Below are positions 1-7,751 of a DNA stretch of 64,000 nt, piece after piece. A program made the position numbers and the translations under genes. How positions within the stretch are numbered: the stretch's first letter is position 1; each line of letters starts with the position of its first letter. Origin of the DNA: Streptomyces decoyicus (GTDB lineage: Bacteria > Actinomycetota > Actinomycetes > Streptomycetales > Streptomycetaceae); the NCBI RefSeq assembly GCF_019880305.1, contig NZ_CP082301.1, forward strand, positions 7,936,001-8,000,000. Reading direction: 5' to 3'. The notes beneath the pieces were generated by a model that saw nothing but the letters and a program-made list of their open reading frames with translations, had not been told where the DNA came from and ran no database searches.

Positions 1-580
1 CCTGGAGCACCGCGCCGTACGGTGCGGCGGCGAAGGCGACGCCCGTGGCGTCCGCCACCGCGAGGTGGAACCGTTCGTCGTGGCTGCGGAACTCGGTCCA
101 GCTCCCGGCCGCGTCCATCTCGCCGACCAGTTGGTCGAGGACGTCGAGGGCGGCTTCGCCTGCCTGGAGGGCCGCCAGATGGGCGATCCCGCATTCGAGG
201 ACGAGCCGGTGGTCGATCAGCCGGTGGACCTCGGCCGCTGCCGCCCGGTAGGCCGCGGCCTCGGTGACCGTCCCCTTCGCGGGCCGCTCGGCGACGAGGG
301 TGCCGCCGGTCCGGCCGCGCCGGCGTTCCAGCACGCCGTCGGCGTGCAGCGAGGTGAGTGCGCGGCGGACGGTGATGTCCCCGACGCCCAGTGCCGCGGC
401 GATCTCGTCGGTCGGCGGGAGGCGCTCGCCGGGTGCCAGCAGGCCGAGCTCGACGGCGAGGGCGATACGGGCGCGCACCGTGTCCAGGGCGGAGAGCCGT
501 TGGATGCCACCCAGTGGCGGGGCATTCAGGCCCCGCACCGCGGCCTCGGCGTCCGTGGCGTCGGGAAGGTGTCCGGGCAT
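1..580 (-). CDS. GntR-family regulator (FCD type), 3' end outside window
   Basis: DNA-binding repressor or activator of the FadR/GntR class. About 193 residues are visible from the ATG at 580; the C-terminus lies beyond base 1. A winged helix covers roughly residues 25-90, with the typical ERLPPTDEIAAALGVGDITV recognition region and RRALTSLHADGVLERRRG wing. The helical FCD ligand domain begins near residue 105 (HRLIDHRLVLECGIAHLAAL) and includes a RSHDERFHLAV segment typical of FCD metal-binding helices. It is divergent from the nitrilase-family gene at 713 and probably controls it and the permease behind it. A perfect palindrome lies just upstream of its start. The ligand cannot be read from the sequence. 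Confidence 0.85.
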   Translation of the reverse strand, partial: MPGHLPDATDAEAAVRGLNAPPLGGIQRLSALDTVRARIALAVELGLLAPGERLPPTDEIAAALGVGDITVRRALTSLHADGVLERRRGRTGGTLVAERPAKGTVTEAAAYRAAAAEVHRLIDHRLVLECGIAHLAALQAGEAALDVLDQLVGEMDAAGSWTEFRSHDERFHLAVADATGVAFAAAPYGAVLQ

Positions 581-597
581 GACTCACTCTAACAAAC

Positions 598-612
598 ATC
601 TCATTATGAGAT
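598..612. promoter_or_regulatory. Palindromic operator in the GntR/nitrilase divergent promoter
   Basis: ATCTCATTATGAGAT is a perfect 7-1-7 palindrome, 18 bp upstream of the GntR start in an unusually AT-rich stretch. A second weaker inverted repeat (AGAGC/GCTCT) follows within 25 bp. Size and place fit an autoregulatory GntR site; binding is inferred. Confidence 0.55.
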
Positions 613-712
613 CTCTTGAATAAGAGCTCATCTTGCTCTAATTTCATGCGGGTCCTGAAGTCCACCCCCGCGGCCCGTCGGCCACACCGCCGTCCGGCCA
701 CTGAGAACGCAG

Positions 713-1621
713 GTGAGACCCGTGTCCCGACCCCTGCCCGTAGCCCTCGTCCAGGCACCGCCCCGCCCGGCCACGGCGCCCTTGTCCGGCTTCGCCGCGG
801 AGGTCGGGGAGCTGATCGCGCGCTTCCCGCAGACCCGGCTCGTCGTCTATCCCGAGCTCCATCTGTGCGGCGTGACCGGGGGCGCCGACGGGTCCGAGGC
901 CGAGCTGCGGGCGGCGGCCGAACCGCTGGACGGTCCCCGCGCGAGACAGCTCGCCGAGCTCGCCGGCGATCTGGGCATCTGGCTCGTACCCGGCAGCGTC
1001 TGCGAGCGGGGACCGGACGGCGAACTGTTCAACACGGCGCTGGCCTTCTCCCCGGAGGGCCGTCCCGCCGCCTCGTACCGCAAGATCTTCCCGTGGCGGC
1101 CGCACGAGCCCTACGACGCCGGGGACCGCTTCGTCGTTCTCGACCTGCCGGGGACCGGCCGGGTCGGCTTCTCGATCTGCTACGACGCCTGGTTCCCCGA
1201 AGTGGCCCGCCACCTCGCCTGGATGGGCGCCGAGGTGATCATCAACCCCGTCATGACCACCACTGCCGACCGCGCCCAGGAACTGGTGCTCGCCCGCGCC
1301 AACGCCATCGTCAACCAGGTGTTCGTGCTCAGCGTCAACACCGCGGGACCCACCGGCACCGGCCGCAGTCTCGTCGTCGACCCCGAAGGCCGGGTACGCA
1401 CCGAGGCCCCCGACCAGGGGCCCGCCGTCCTCACCGATGTGCTGGACCTCGACGACGTCACCCGGGTACGGGAGTTCGGTACGGCCGGGCTGAACCGTAT
1501 GTGGGACCAGTTCACCGACACCGACGCTCCGCTGGAACTCCCGCTCTACGACGGACGCATCGACCCACGCCGCTGGCGGCCCGCCGGCCCCGCCCCGTTC
1601 CCTCGCGGCACGGGCAGCTGA
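713..1621 (+). CDS. Carbon-nitrogen hydrolase (nitrilase superfamily amidase)
   Basis: Cytosolic hydrolase of a C-N bond, about 302 residues, the normal single-domain length. The catalytic triad of the superfamily is present: Glu48 in VVYPELHLCG, Lys124 in SYRKIFPWRP and Cys156 in GFSICYDAWFPE. The GTG at 713 follows an AACGCAGG stretch; a second GTG at 722 is an alternative start. It is 51 bp from an APC permease on the same strand and divergent from a GntR gene. This suggests uptake and hydrolysis of one amide, ureide or polyamine-type compound. The substrate cannot be assigned. The Tyr-Asp-Ala-Trp after the Cys is seen in formamidase-like branches, but this is only a hint. Confidence 0.85.
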   Translation: MRPVSRPLPVALVQAPPRPATAPLSGFAAEVGELIARFPQTRLVVYPELHLCGVTGGADGSEAELRAAAEPLDGPRARQLAELAGDLGIWLVPGSVCERGPDGELFNTALAFSPEGRPAASYRKIFPWRPHEPYDAGDRFVVLDLPGTGRVGFSICYDAWFPEVARHLAWMGAEVIINPVMTTTADRAQELVLARANAIVNQVFVLSVNTAGPTGTGRSLVVDPEGRVRTEAPDQGPAVLTDVLDLDDVTRVREFGTAGLNRMWDQFTDTDAPLELPLYDGRIDPRRWRPAGPAPFPRGTGS

Positions 1622-1672
1622 CCGCCCGACCCCTTCCCACCCCGTATCGCGGCACATCCCCCGGAGCCACCC

Positions 1673-3031
1673 ATGGACCCCTCCGAGCACACGCTCGCCC
1701 GCACCCTCACCCTCAAGTCCGTCGTCCTGTTCGGGCTCGCGTACATGACCCCGCTGATCGTCCTGGGGACCTTCGGCGTCGTGGCCGACACCACCGGGGG
1801 TGCCGTTCCCACGGCCTATCTCCTCGCCCTGTGCGCCATGCTGTTCACCGCGCACAGCTACGGGAAGATGACGGCCGCATACCCGGTCGCCGGGTCGGCG
1901 TACACCTACGTCAGGGAAGCCATCGACGGACGCGTCGGCTTCCTCGTCGGCTGGGCGACGCTGCTCGACTACTTCTTCCTGCCCATGGTCATCTGGCTCA
2001 TCGGCGGCGCCTACCTCCAGGCGGAGTTCCCCGACGTCCCGTTCTGGGTGTGGATCCTCGGCTTCATCGTGCTGACCACGGCGCTGAACGTCCGGGGCAT
2101 CAAGACCGCGGAACGCGTCAACGACCTGCTGATGGTCTTCCAGTTCCTGGTGATCGCGTTCTTCGTGCTGCTGTCCCTGCGGCATGTCGTCCAGCTCGGC
2201 GGAGCAGGCGCACTCGCCGACAGCACGCCCTTCGCCAACCACGCCACCACCCTGGCCGGCATCTCGGCGGGCGCCGCCATCGCGGCCTACTCCTTCCTCG
2301 GCTTCGACGCGGTCACCACCCTCACCGAGGAGACCATCGAGCCGAAGCGGACCATGCCCCGCGCCATCCTCCTCGTCGCACTCATCGGCGGCGGCATCTT
2401 CGTCGCGGTGGCCTACGCGACCCAGCTGGTCCACCCGGGCAGCGTCTTCACCGATGCCGACTCCGCGGCCTTCGAGATCGCCCGGGTCATCGGCGGGGAC
2501 GTCTTCGCGTCGGTCTTCCTCGCCGGCCTGGTCGTCGCCCAGTTCGCCTCCGGCATCTCCGCCCAGGCCAGCACCTCCCGGCTGCTGCTCGCCATGGGCC
2601 GCGACTCGGTCCTCCCGCGCAGGACCTTCGGGTGGATCCACCCCCGTCTGCGCACCCCCGTCTTCAACATCCTGCTCACCGGCGCCGTCGGCCTCATCGC
2701 CCTGCGCATGAACGTGGCCACCTCCACGTCCTTCATCAACTTCGGCGCCTTCACCGCCTTCACCTTCGTCAATCTCAGCGTTCTCGCCACCTACCTCCGC
2801 AGCCGCCGGGCCGGTGGCCGACCCCGCGTGCTGCCCTATGTGATCGCCCCGGTCCTCGGCGCCGCCGTCGACATCTGGCTGCTGGCCCATCTCGACTCCA
2901 AGGCCCAACTCCTGGGCCTGATCTGGCTGGCCGTGGGCGTCTGCTACCTCACGTACCTCACGAAGGGCTTCCGCAGGCCGCCGCCGAAGATGGACCTCAC
3001 CGAGGACTCCCGTACCGCCGCAACCGCCTGA
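1673..3031 (+). CDS. APC-family amino acid/polyamine permease
   Basis: Membrane importer of about 452 residues with roughly twelve hydrophobic segments. The first helix has the APC motif TPLIVLGTFGVV. Helix 2-3 has AHSYGKMTAAYPVAGSAYTY, the conserved PxxGGxY-like stretch of amino acid-polyamine-organocation carriers. A later segment (AAYSFLGFDAVTTLTEETI) is the usual substrate-helix region. The tail is basic and cytosolic. It follows the nitrilase-family hydrolase by 51 bp and is probably cotranscribed and controlled by the divergent GntR protein. It resembles putrescine/amino-acid importers of the PuuP type in general layout; the exact substrate is unknown. Confidence 0.88.
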   Translation: MDPSEHTLARTLTLKSVVLFGLAYMTPLIVLGTFGVVADTTGGAVPTAYLLALCAMLFTAHSYGKMTAAYPVAGSAYTYVREAIDGRVGFLVGWATLLDYFFLPMVIWLIGGAYLQAEFPDVPFWVWILGFIVLTTALNVRGIKTAERVNDLLMVFQFLVIAFFVLLSLRHVVQLGGAGALADSTPFANHATTLAGISAGAAIAAYSFLGFDAVTTLTEETIEPKRTMPRAILLVALIGGGIFVAVAYATQLVHPGSVFTDADSAAFEIARVIGGDVFASVFLAGLVVAQFASGISAQASTSRLLLAMGRDSVLPRRTFGWIHPRLRTPVFNILLTGAVGLIALRMNVATSTSFINFGAFTAFTFVNLSVLATYLRSRRAGGRPRVLPYVIAPVLGAAVDIWLLAHLDSKAQLLGLIWLAVGVCYLTYLTKGFRRPPPKMDLTEDSRTAATA

Positions 3032-3089
3032 AGCCCGCCCGGCAGACCCACCGGGGCGCTGTTGCCGGAAGCCGTGTGATCATCTCGGG

Positions 3090-3809
3090 ATGAGTGCGAG
3101 TGGCGGGGCAGCAGTGCCCGGGTACGGGACGGAAGCGGCCGAGGGCCCTGCTTTCGTGGGGGAGTTCGAGGTACATCTCACGGTCCGGGACGACGGGGGC
3201 CGCGGGGCGGCCGGGGCGCTGGCCGCATACGCGGCGGCCCATTGCCTCACGTGCGTACACATCCTCCTGGAACAGGGGGACGTGCCCTCGCAACCGATGC
3301 TGACCCTGCACGGGTCCGGGACGTACGCGAAGGTCCGGACCGAAGCCGCCGCACGGGCGGACGGGCTGCGCGCCGCGGGCTTCGACGTGGTGCGGACGAA
3401 GATCGAGGCGACTCCGTGGACCGCGGGCGTACCCGGCACGGACGACGAGGCCGCGGGGCTCGGCCCCGGGTACTACTTCGAGCATCACCTCAAGCTGGTG
3501 CTCGCGCGCTCCGCTCCCCTCGACTCCCTGCTCGCCGTCGTCGTCGGGCACGGTGCGCACCTCTCGCGGAACGCACGCCGGGTGCGGTCCGACGGCAGGG
3601 CGGAGCGGTTCGTGACACAACGGTGCAGGATGGTGGGCCTGGCGACCGCAGGGCGGCGGCTGGACGCCTTGTCGGCGCAGCTGCGCGCCGCGGGATACCA
3701 GCTCGCCTCCGTCGAGCGGGAGTTCGTGGTGCACGACGGGAATCCGGCGCTCGACGCCGGCTGGCTGGACGGGGAGTTCGCGATGGCGGGGGAGGGGATC
3801 GGCTCGTGA
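3090..3809 (+). CDS. Conserved protein of unknown function, coupled to AbiEii-like gene
   Basis: Predicted soluble protein of 239 residues; I do not recognise the family. There is no signal peptide or membrane segment. It seems to contain two similar alpha/beta halves: residues around 70-110 (HGSGTYAKVRTEAAARADGL then GFDVVRTKIE) and around 190-225 (TAGRRLDALSAQLRAAGYQL then ASVEREFVVHD). A middle segment has YYFEHHLKLVL and HLSRNARR. Its stop overlaps the GTG of the next gene by four bases (GTGA), so the two are probably translated together. The pairing suggests a partner or antidote role for the nucleotidyltransferase, but it does not look like the usual winged-helix AbiEi antitoxin. Confidence 0.7.
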   Translation: MSASGGAAVPGYGTEAAEGPAFVGEFEVHLTVRDDGGRGAAGALAAYAAAHCLTCVHILLEQGDVPSQPMLTLHGSGTYAKVRTEAAARADGLRAAGFDVVRTKIEATPWTAGVPGTDDEAAGLGPGYYFEHHLKLVLARSAPLDSLLAVVVGHGAHLSRNARRVRSDGRAERFVTQRCRMVGLATAGRRLDALSAQLRAAGYQLASVEREFVVHDGNPALDAGWLDGEFAMAGEGIGS

Positions 3810-5182
3810 CAGGGACCGACGAGACGGGTGCGGCGTCGGAGTGGCAGGCGTTCCGGTACGGACCGTGGGCGGACACCGAGGTCGTGCCGCGGGCCAGGCC
3901 CGACGAGGCGACGCGGGCCGAGATGGATCTGCCCACCACCCTGCTTCCCGTACCGGATGACGGTGTGGTGCAGCGACCGGTCTTCGACCCCGCGGCGACC
4001 CACCATGCCTTCGGGATGCGCCTGGGTGAGCCCGGCTTCGCGGACACGGCGGTCGGCGAGCGGTGGTACGAGGCGCGGCGGCATGCCCTGCATCACGTAC
4101 TCACCGCGCTCGCGCAGTCCCCCTGGGCCGGCCATCTCGTGCTCCGCGGCAGCATGCTGCTGAAGGAGTGGTTCGGGGACGCGGCACGCGAGCCGGGGGA
4201 CCTCGACTTCGTCGTGGTACCCGAGAACTGGCAGCTGGAGGACGACCGTACGGACCGGATGCTCGACGGCATCGCCGCCGCGGCCGAGGCGCTGTCCCAC
4301 CGCGGCGGCCCGGTACGCCTCGACGCGCGTGCCGCCGTCGGCGACGAGATCTGGTCGTACGACCGGGTGCCGGGCCGGCGGCTGGTCATCCCGTGGACGG
4401 CCGAAGCCGACGGCGTCCCGGCGGGCAGCGTGCAGCTCGACTTCGTCTTCAACGAGCGCCTCCCCGCGCCCGCGGAGCCCGCCGAGATCCGCGGGCCCCA
4501 GGGCACGGCACCTGTGGTGGTCCGAGCGGCGACCCGTGCGCTGTCGCTCGCCTGGAAGGTGTTGTGGCTGGTGAGCGACAGGCACCCCGAGGGCAAGGAC
4601 CTCTACGACGCCGTCCTGCTCGCGGAGAGCACCGAGTTGCCTTTCGCCCTGCTGCGCGAGGTGTTCCGGGGTGTGGAGGACGGCTGCTACGACCGCTCTC
4701 CGGTGCTGCTGCGGACCATCTCCGAGATCGAACGCGACTGGTCCGAGTTCCGCAAGGAGTACCCGCCGCTCGCCGGGACCGTGGCAGCGGATCCCTATGG
4801 CGAGCACCGGTACGTCCATCGTCTCGTGACGGCCCTGGAGCCCACCTTCGCCTGCGACGACGGCAGCGGCGCCACCGCCGAATACCGGCAGCGGGCCGCC
4901 TGGTTCGCGTCGCTGACCGCGGAATGCGCCGGGGTTCTTGCCGAGCGAGGTATGGACGCGGTGCAGGACCTGCTGCTGGAGCGGCGGATCGGGTTCGAGA
5001 ACACGGTCGTCCTCACCCGGGAGTTGTCCGGCCGCGACGGATGCACGCTGCGGGATGCGGCCGCCGTGGTGGCGGAGTTCCGCAGGGATCATCCGGCGGT
5101 CGCCCGGTGGACGTGGCTGCTCACCGACCCGGACGAGGCGGTGCAGGAGCTGAGCGGGGGCGAGGCCGGCACGCCGGGCTGA
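3806..5182 (+). CDS. AbiEii/AbiGii-type nucleotidyltransferase
   Basis: Protein of 458 residues with a nucleotidyltransferase core of the AbiEii/AbiGii toxin class. The catalytic signature is seen near residues 110-135: GS in HLVLRGSMLLKEWF, then DLDF, matching GS...DxD. A KDLYDAVLL segment near residue 265 matches the conserved K-D-L-x-D region of the family. The GTG start at 3806 overlaps the preceding stop, implying translational coupling. In type IV toxin-antitoxin and phage-abortive systems such enzymes modify tRNA 3' ends or similar targets; that is family knowledge, not shown here. The protein is longer than typical AbiEii, with an added C-terminal helical part of unknown role. Confidence 0.75.
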   Translation: MTGTDETGAASEWQAFRYGPWADTEVVPRARPDEATRAEMDLPTTLLPVPDDGVVQRPVFDPAATHHAFGMRLGEPGFADTAVGERWYEARRHALHHVLTALAQSPWAGHLVLRGSMLLKEWFGDAAREPGDLDFVVVPENWQLEDDRTDRMLDGIAAAAEALSHRGGPVRLDARAAVGDEIWSYDRVPGRRLVIPWTAEADGVPAGSVQLDFVFNERLPAPAEPAEIRGPQGTAPVVVRAATRALSLAWKVLWLVSDRHPEGKDLYDAVLLAESTELPFALLREVFRGVEDGCYDRSPVLLRTISEIERDWSEFRKEYPPLAGTVAADPYGEHRYVHRLVTALEPTFACDDGSGATAEYRQRAAWFASLTAECAGVLAERGMDAVQDLLLERRIGFENTVVLTRELSGRDGCTLRDAAAVVAEFRRDHPAVARWTWLLTDPDEAVQELSGGEAGTPG

Positions 5183-5346
5183 GCGGGGGCTCCCCGCAGT
5201 TCGCGCCCGTCCTGGAGAAGGTCCGCGTGCCCCGCACCGGGCCGGGCCGGCCGCGTACCAGGCCCGATCGCATGCGTGCCGGCAAGGCGTGTGCCTCCCG
5301 CTACGAGGCGACGGTCCTCGTCGCTGCCACCGACGAGTGGCTGTGA
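5182..5346 (+). pseudogene. IS5-type transposase remnant with internal deletion
   Basis: Just after the nucleotidyltransferase stop, frame 1 reads GGSPQFAPVLEKVRVPRTGP, GRPRTRPDRMRAGKACASR and then YEATVLVAATDEWL. The first part matches the common Streptomyces IS5-class DDE transposase stretch ahead of the second catalytic Asp (GRPRTRPDR...DKAYSSR). The last part matches the extreme C-terminus after the catalytic Glu (TRYEKTA..YLA). The roughly 60-70 codons that normally separate them are missing, so the remnant cannot be active. No terminal inverted repeats were seen. It marks an old insertion or excision point between the AbiEii-like gene and the oxidoreductase. Confidence 0.7.
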
Positions 5347-5400
5347 CTGTCTGACGTCCCGCTCGCGGTTTCCTCAGGGCCTGGCCGTAGGGGACGATTC

Positions 5401-6360
5401 ATGCGAGCTGTAGTGATCGACTCTGCTGGACATTTACATCTGGAGCAACGCCCGGACCCGGTGGCGGGACCGGGAGATGCGGTGGTCCGCGTGCGCGCCG
5501 CCGGTCTCAACGCCGCCGACCTACAGCAGGCACGGGGGGACTATCCGGCACCGCCGGGATGGCCGGCCGACGTGCCCGGCCTGGAAATCGCCGGTGAAGT
5601 CGAGGACGTGGGGAGCGCCGTTACCGGGATCTCCACCGGAGACCGCGTCATGGCGCTGGTCGGTGGCGGCGGTCACGCCGAGCGGATCGCCGTCCCTGCC
5701 GATCTCCTGCTTCCGGTGCCAAATGCCCTGTCCTGGCAGGAGGCCGGCGGCTTCCCGGAGGCCTTCAGCACCGCCTGGGACTCGCTGGTCACCCAGGCCC
5801 AGGTCCGCGCGGGCGACCGGGTGCTGATCACCGGAGCGGCAGGCGGCGTGGGAACGGCCATGGTGCAGGTTGCCGCGGTTTCCGGAGCGCATGCCGTGGC
5901 AAGTGTGCGCCGCCCCGAGCTTCACCACCAGGTGAGGGCGCTCGCCCCGGACGGTGCACGCGTCGACGTCGTCACTCCCGCCGATGAGGCGCAGCACGGG
6001 CCGTACGACGTGATCGTGGAACTCGTCGGCGGACAGGACTGCCTGCAACGGGTCACCCTGCTGCGCAGCCGCGGCAAGGTTCTCATCGTCGGGGTGCAGG
6101 CCGGCGCCACGGTCCCGCTGCGGATGTTCGACCTCATGCTGGTGCGCGGCCATCTGATCGGAACGACCCTCCGCGGCCGCACACACGCGGAGAAGGTGCT
6201 GCTCGCCGACCTCGTTCGCACCTCGGTCGTTCCCCTGCTCGCCCAAGGCCGCTTGCGGGTCCCCGTGGACACGGCCTTCTCCCTCGACCGGTACGCCGAG
6301 GGTTACGCCCGGCTCGCCGGCCCGGGAAAGTTCGGCAAGGTCATGCTGACGTGCGGGTGA
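5401..6360 (+). CDS. Zinc-free NADPH:quinone oxidoreductase-like MDR protein
   Basis: Cytosolic medium-chain dehydrogenase/reductase of 319 residues. The N-terminal GroES-like fold covers residues 1-125 (AGLNAADLQQARGDYP, PGLEIAGEVEDVG). The Rossmann domain has LITGAAGGVGTAMVQ at about 142-156. The structural and catalytic zinc cysteines of true alcohol dehydrogenases are absent, which points to the quinone reductase branch acting on quinones or enones with NADPH. Codon 12 is TTA (5434-5436), rare in Streptomyces and read by the bldA tRNA, so translation may be developmentally limited. The first 20 codons are noticeably A/T-richer than the neighbours. GGGGACG upstream of the ATG is a usable ribosome site. 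Confidence 0.88.
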   Translation: MRAVVIDSAGHLHLEQRPDPVAGPGDAVVRVRAAGLNAADLQQARGDYPAPPGWPADVPGLEIAGEVEDVGSAVTGISTGDRVMALVGGGGHAERIAVPADLLLPVPNALSWQEAGGFPEAFSTAWDSLVTQAQVRAGDRVLITGAAGGVGTAMVQVAAVSGAHAVASVRRPELHHQVRALAPDGARVDVVTPADEAQHGPYDVIVELVGGQDCLQRVTLLRSRGKVLIVGVQAGATVPLRMFDLMLVRGHLIGTTLRGRTHAEKVLLADLVRTSVVPLLAQGRLRVPVDTAFSLDRYAEGYARLAGPGKFGKVMLTCG

Positions 6361-6382
6361 CGGTGCGCTTTCGATACGCGCC

Positions 6383-6404
6383 CCAGGGGAGAGACACCCC
6401 CTGG
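6383..6404. terminator. Hairpin between convergent genes
   Basis: CCAGGGG and CCCCTGG form a 7-bp stem with an 8-nt loop, between the oxidoreductase stop and the convergent flavin-oxidase-like gene. Further CTCC..GGAG copies follow up to 6450, allowing alternative stems. Confidence 0.5.
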
Positions 6405-6450
6405 AGGAAGGCTCCCCTGGAGAAAACATCTCCTGGCGGAGGACGTCTCC

Positions 6451-6843
6451 TTATCCCGTGCCGCTGATGCGCTCCGGCTCGATGACGAAGAGCACGCGCT
6501 CCTCGTCGCGGCCCCCGTACCAGGGGTAGGGCTTGCCGAGGTACTTCTGGGCGAGCTGCTCGATGTGCTCGACCGCGCCCTCGGTCGTGGTCTCCACCAC
6601 CCGGCCGCGCACCTGGAAGTAGCGCGAGGGGTTGTCCGGGTCGGAGACGGCGACGGCCACGCGGGGGTCGCGCCCGATGTTCCGGGTCTTCACATGGCTC
6701 CGGACGCTGTTGATCAGCACATGGGTGCCGTCGGTGTCGACCCAGGTCTGGGTCACCTGAGGGGAACCGTCGGGCATCGAGGTGGCCAGAAAGCAGGTGC
6801 TCGGCCGGCGCAGAAGGGCGAGAAGTTCAGAGGGAAGGTGCAC
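6451..6843 (-). CDS. PPOX-class (F420/FMN-dependent) oxidoreductase
   Basis: Small split-barrel protein of 130 residues related to pyridoxamine-phosphate oxidase. Visible landmarks are RRPSTCFLATSMPDGSPQVT at the N-terminus (the usual PPOX start strand), TRNIGRDPRVAVAVSDPDNP in the middle, and RYFQVRGRVVE before the C-terminal helix. Actinobacterial members of this length usually use F420 or FMN to reduce small substrates. The GTG at 6843 was chosen because GGGAGACC lies 6-9 bases upstream and homology begins there; the open frame runs further upstream but codes low-complexity Arg/Pro sequence. It is convergent with the quinone oxidoreductase. Confidence 0.82.
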   Translation of the reverse strand: MHLPSELLALLRRPSTCFLATSMPDGSPQVTQTWVDTDGTHVLINSVRSHVKTRNIGRDPRVAVAVSDPDNPSRYFQVRGRVVETTTEGAVEHIEQLAQKYLGKPYPWYGGRDEERVLFVIEPERISGTG

Positions 6844-7120
6844 AACGGTCTCCCGGCCGGTCGGAGCGGCGGCGGTGTGGTGCTCCTGTGCCGCCGGGTG
6901 TTCATGCGCTGCTCGTGAGGGGCGTGGTGGAGCATATACGGGCTGGTCCGCGCCGTGATCTTCGGGCGGCGCGCGGGAGGGGCCCGACGGACAGGGCCCC
7001 GAAGCGGGACCTTGCCGGCCGCGGTCTCGTGTCCGCCGTCCTCTTCCCCGGGTGCCGTGGGCAGCTGCACTCCCACCCCATTCCCGCACCGGTGACCCGG
7101 TGTTGGGTGGCGCGCAGCAG
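6844..7120. other. Intergenic stretch, no gene seen
   Basis: Upstream region shared by the leftward PPOX gene and the rightward MarR gene. Open frames here have the arginine-rich composition of non-coding high-GC DNA. The only strong signal is the operator that begins at 7121. Confidence 0.6.
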
Positions 7121-7152
7121 TTGTATCCAGCCGCTATGCTTGCTGGATACAA
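7121..7152. promoter_or_regulatory. Perfect MarR-type operator
   Basis: TTGTATCCAGC at 7121-7131 and its exact reverse complement GCTGGATACAA at 7142-7152 are separated by 10 bp. The two 11-bp arms are 21 bp apart centre to centre, two helical turns. The site ends 47 bp before the MarR start. Its perfection and place suggest autoregulation of the marR-exporter operon; it may also act on the divergent PPOX gene. Confidence 0.75.
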
Positions 7153-7199
7153 GCAATGTATTCGGCGGAACGACGACATCACCGCGAAGGATCACGACG

Positions 7200-7751
7200 A
7201 TGAGTAAGGGCACGGTCCATGCATGCGACCGGGCTGCCGCGCAGGTCACCGCCTCGTCGAGGCTGGACGAGGCGGCCGCCGGGCTGGGGACCGAGATCGT
7301 CCGCTTCTCGCGGCTGATCGCGGCATGGAAGCAGCGGGCCAAGACCGACGGCGGCGCCGCCGACCGGGTGCTGCTGGCCAGGCTGGTGGTCGGCGGGGAC
7401 CAGCGGGCGACCGATCTGGCCGCCGACGCGTTCCTCGATCTGTCGACCGTCAGCCGTCAGGTGCGTTCGCTGGTCGAGCGGGGCCTGGTGGCCCGTCGCC
7501 CCGATCCGGAAGACCGCCGTGGGTCCTTGCTGGCGGCGACCGGGGCGGGGCGCGCCGCTTTTGCGCACTACCGGGCTCAGCGCGACGCCGAACTGGCCGG
7601 GCTCCTCGAACCGTGGTCGCCCCAGGACCGGGCCGACCTGATCCGGTTGCTGGGCCGTCTCAACGAGGACATGGCAGGACGACAACACACACGGCTGACG
7701 CCCGGGGGAGACCAGGGAGCCGCCGTGGAGCAGGGAGACATACGTACATGA
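7200..7751 (+). CDS. MarR-family transcriptional regulator
   Basis: Winged-helix dimeric repressor of 183 residues. The recognition helix and wing are DLSTVSRQVRSLVERGLVAR followed by RPDPEDRRGSLLAATGAGRA, the usual MarR D-x-R-D/R wing. The ATG at 7200 was chosen because GAAGGA lies upstream and the frame before it is non-coding. Its stop overlaps the exporter start (ATGA at 7748-7751), so repressor and exporter are translationally coupled. The arrangement with the perfect upstream operator is the classic drug-responsive repressor/efflux layout. The C-terminal 20 residues are disordered. Confidence 0.9.
   Translation: MSKGTVHACDRAAAQVTASSRLDEAAAGLGTEIVRFSRLIAAWKQRAKTDGGAADRVLLARLVVGGDQRATDLAADAFLDLSTVSRQVRSLVERGLVARRPDPEDRRGSLLAATGAGRAAFAHYRAQRDAELAGLLEPWSPQDRADLIRLLGRLNEDMAGRQHTRLTPGGDQGAAVEQGDIRT

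Noticed and set aside
644..2908. Long minus-strand frame opposite the nitrilase and APC genes
   Set aside because: Same shadow effect; composition is non-protein-like and overlaps two well-supported genes.
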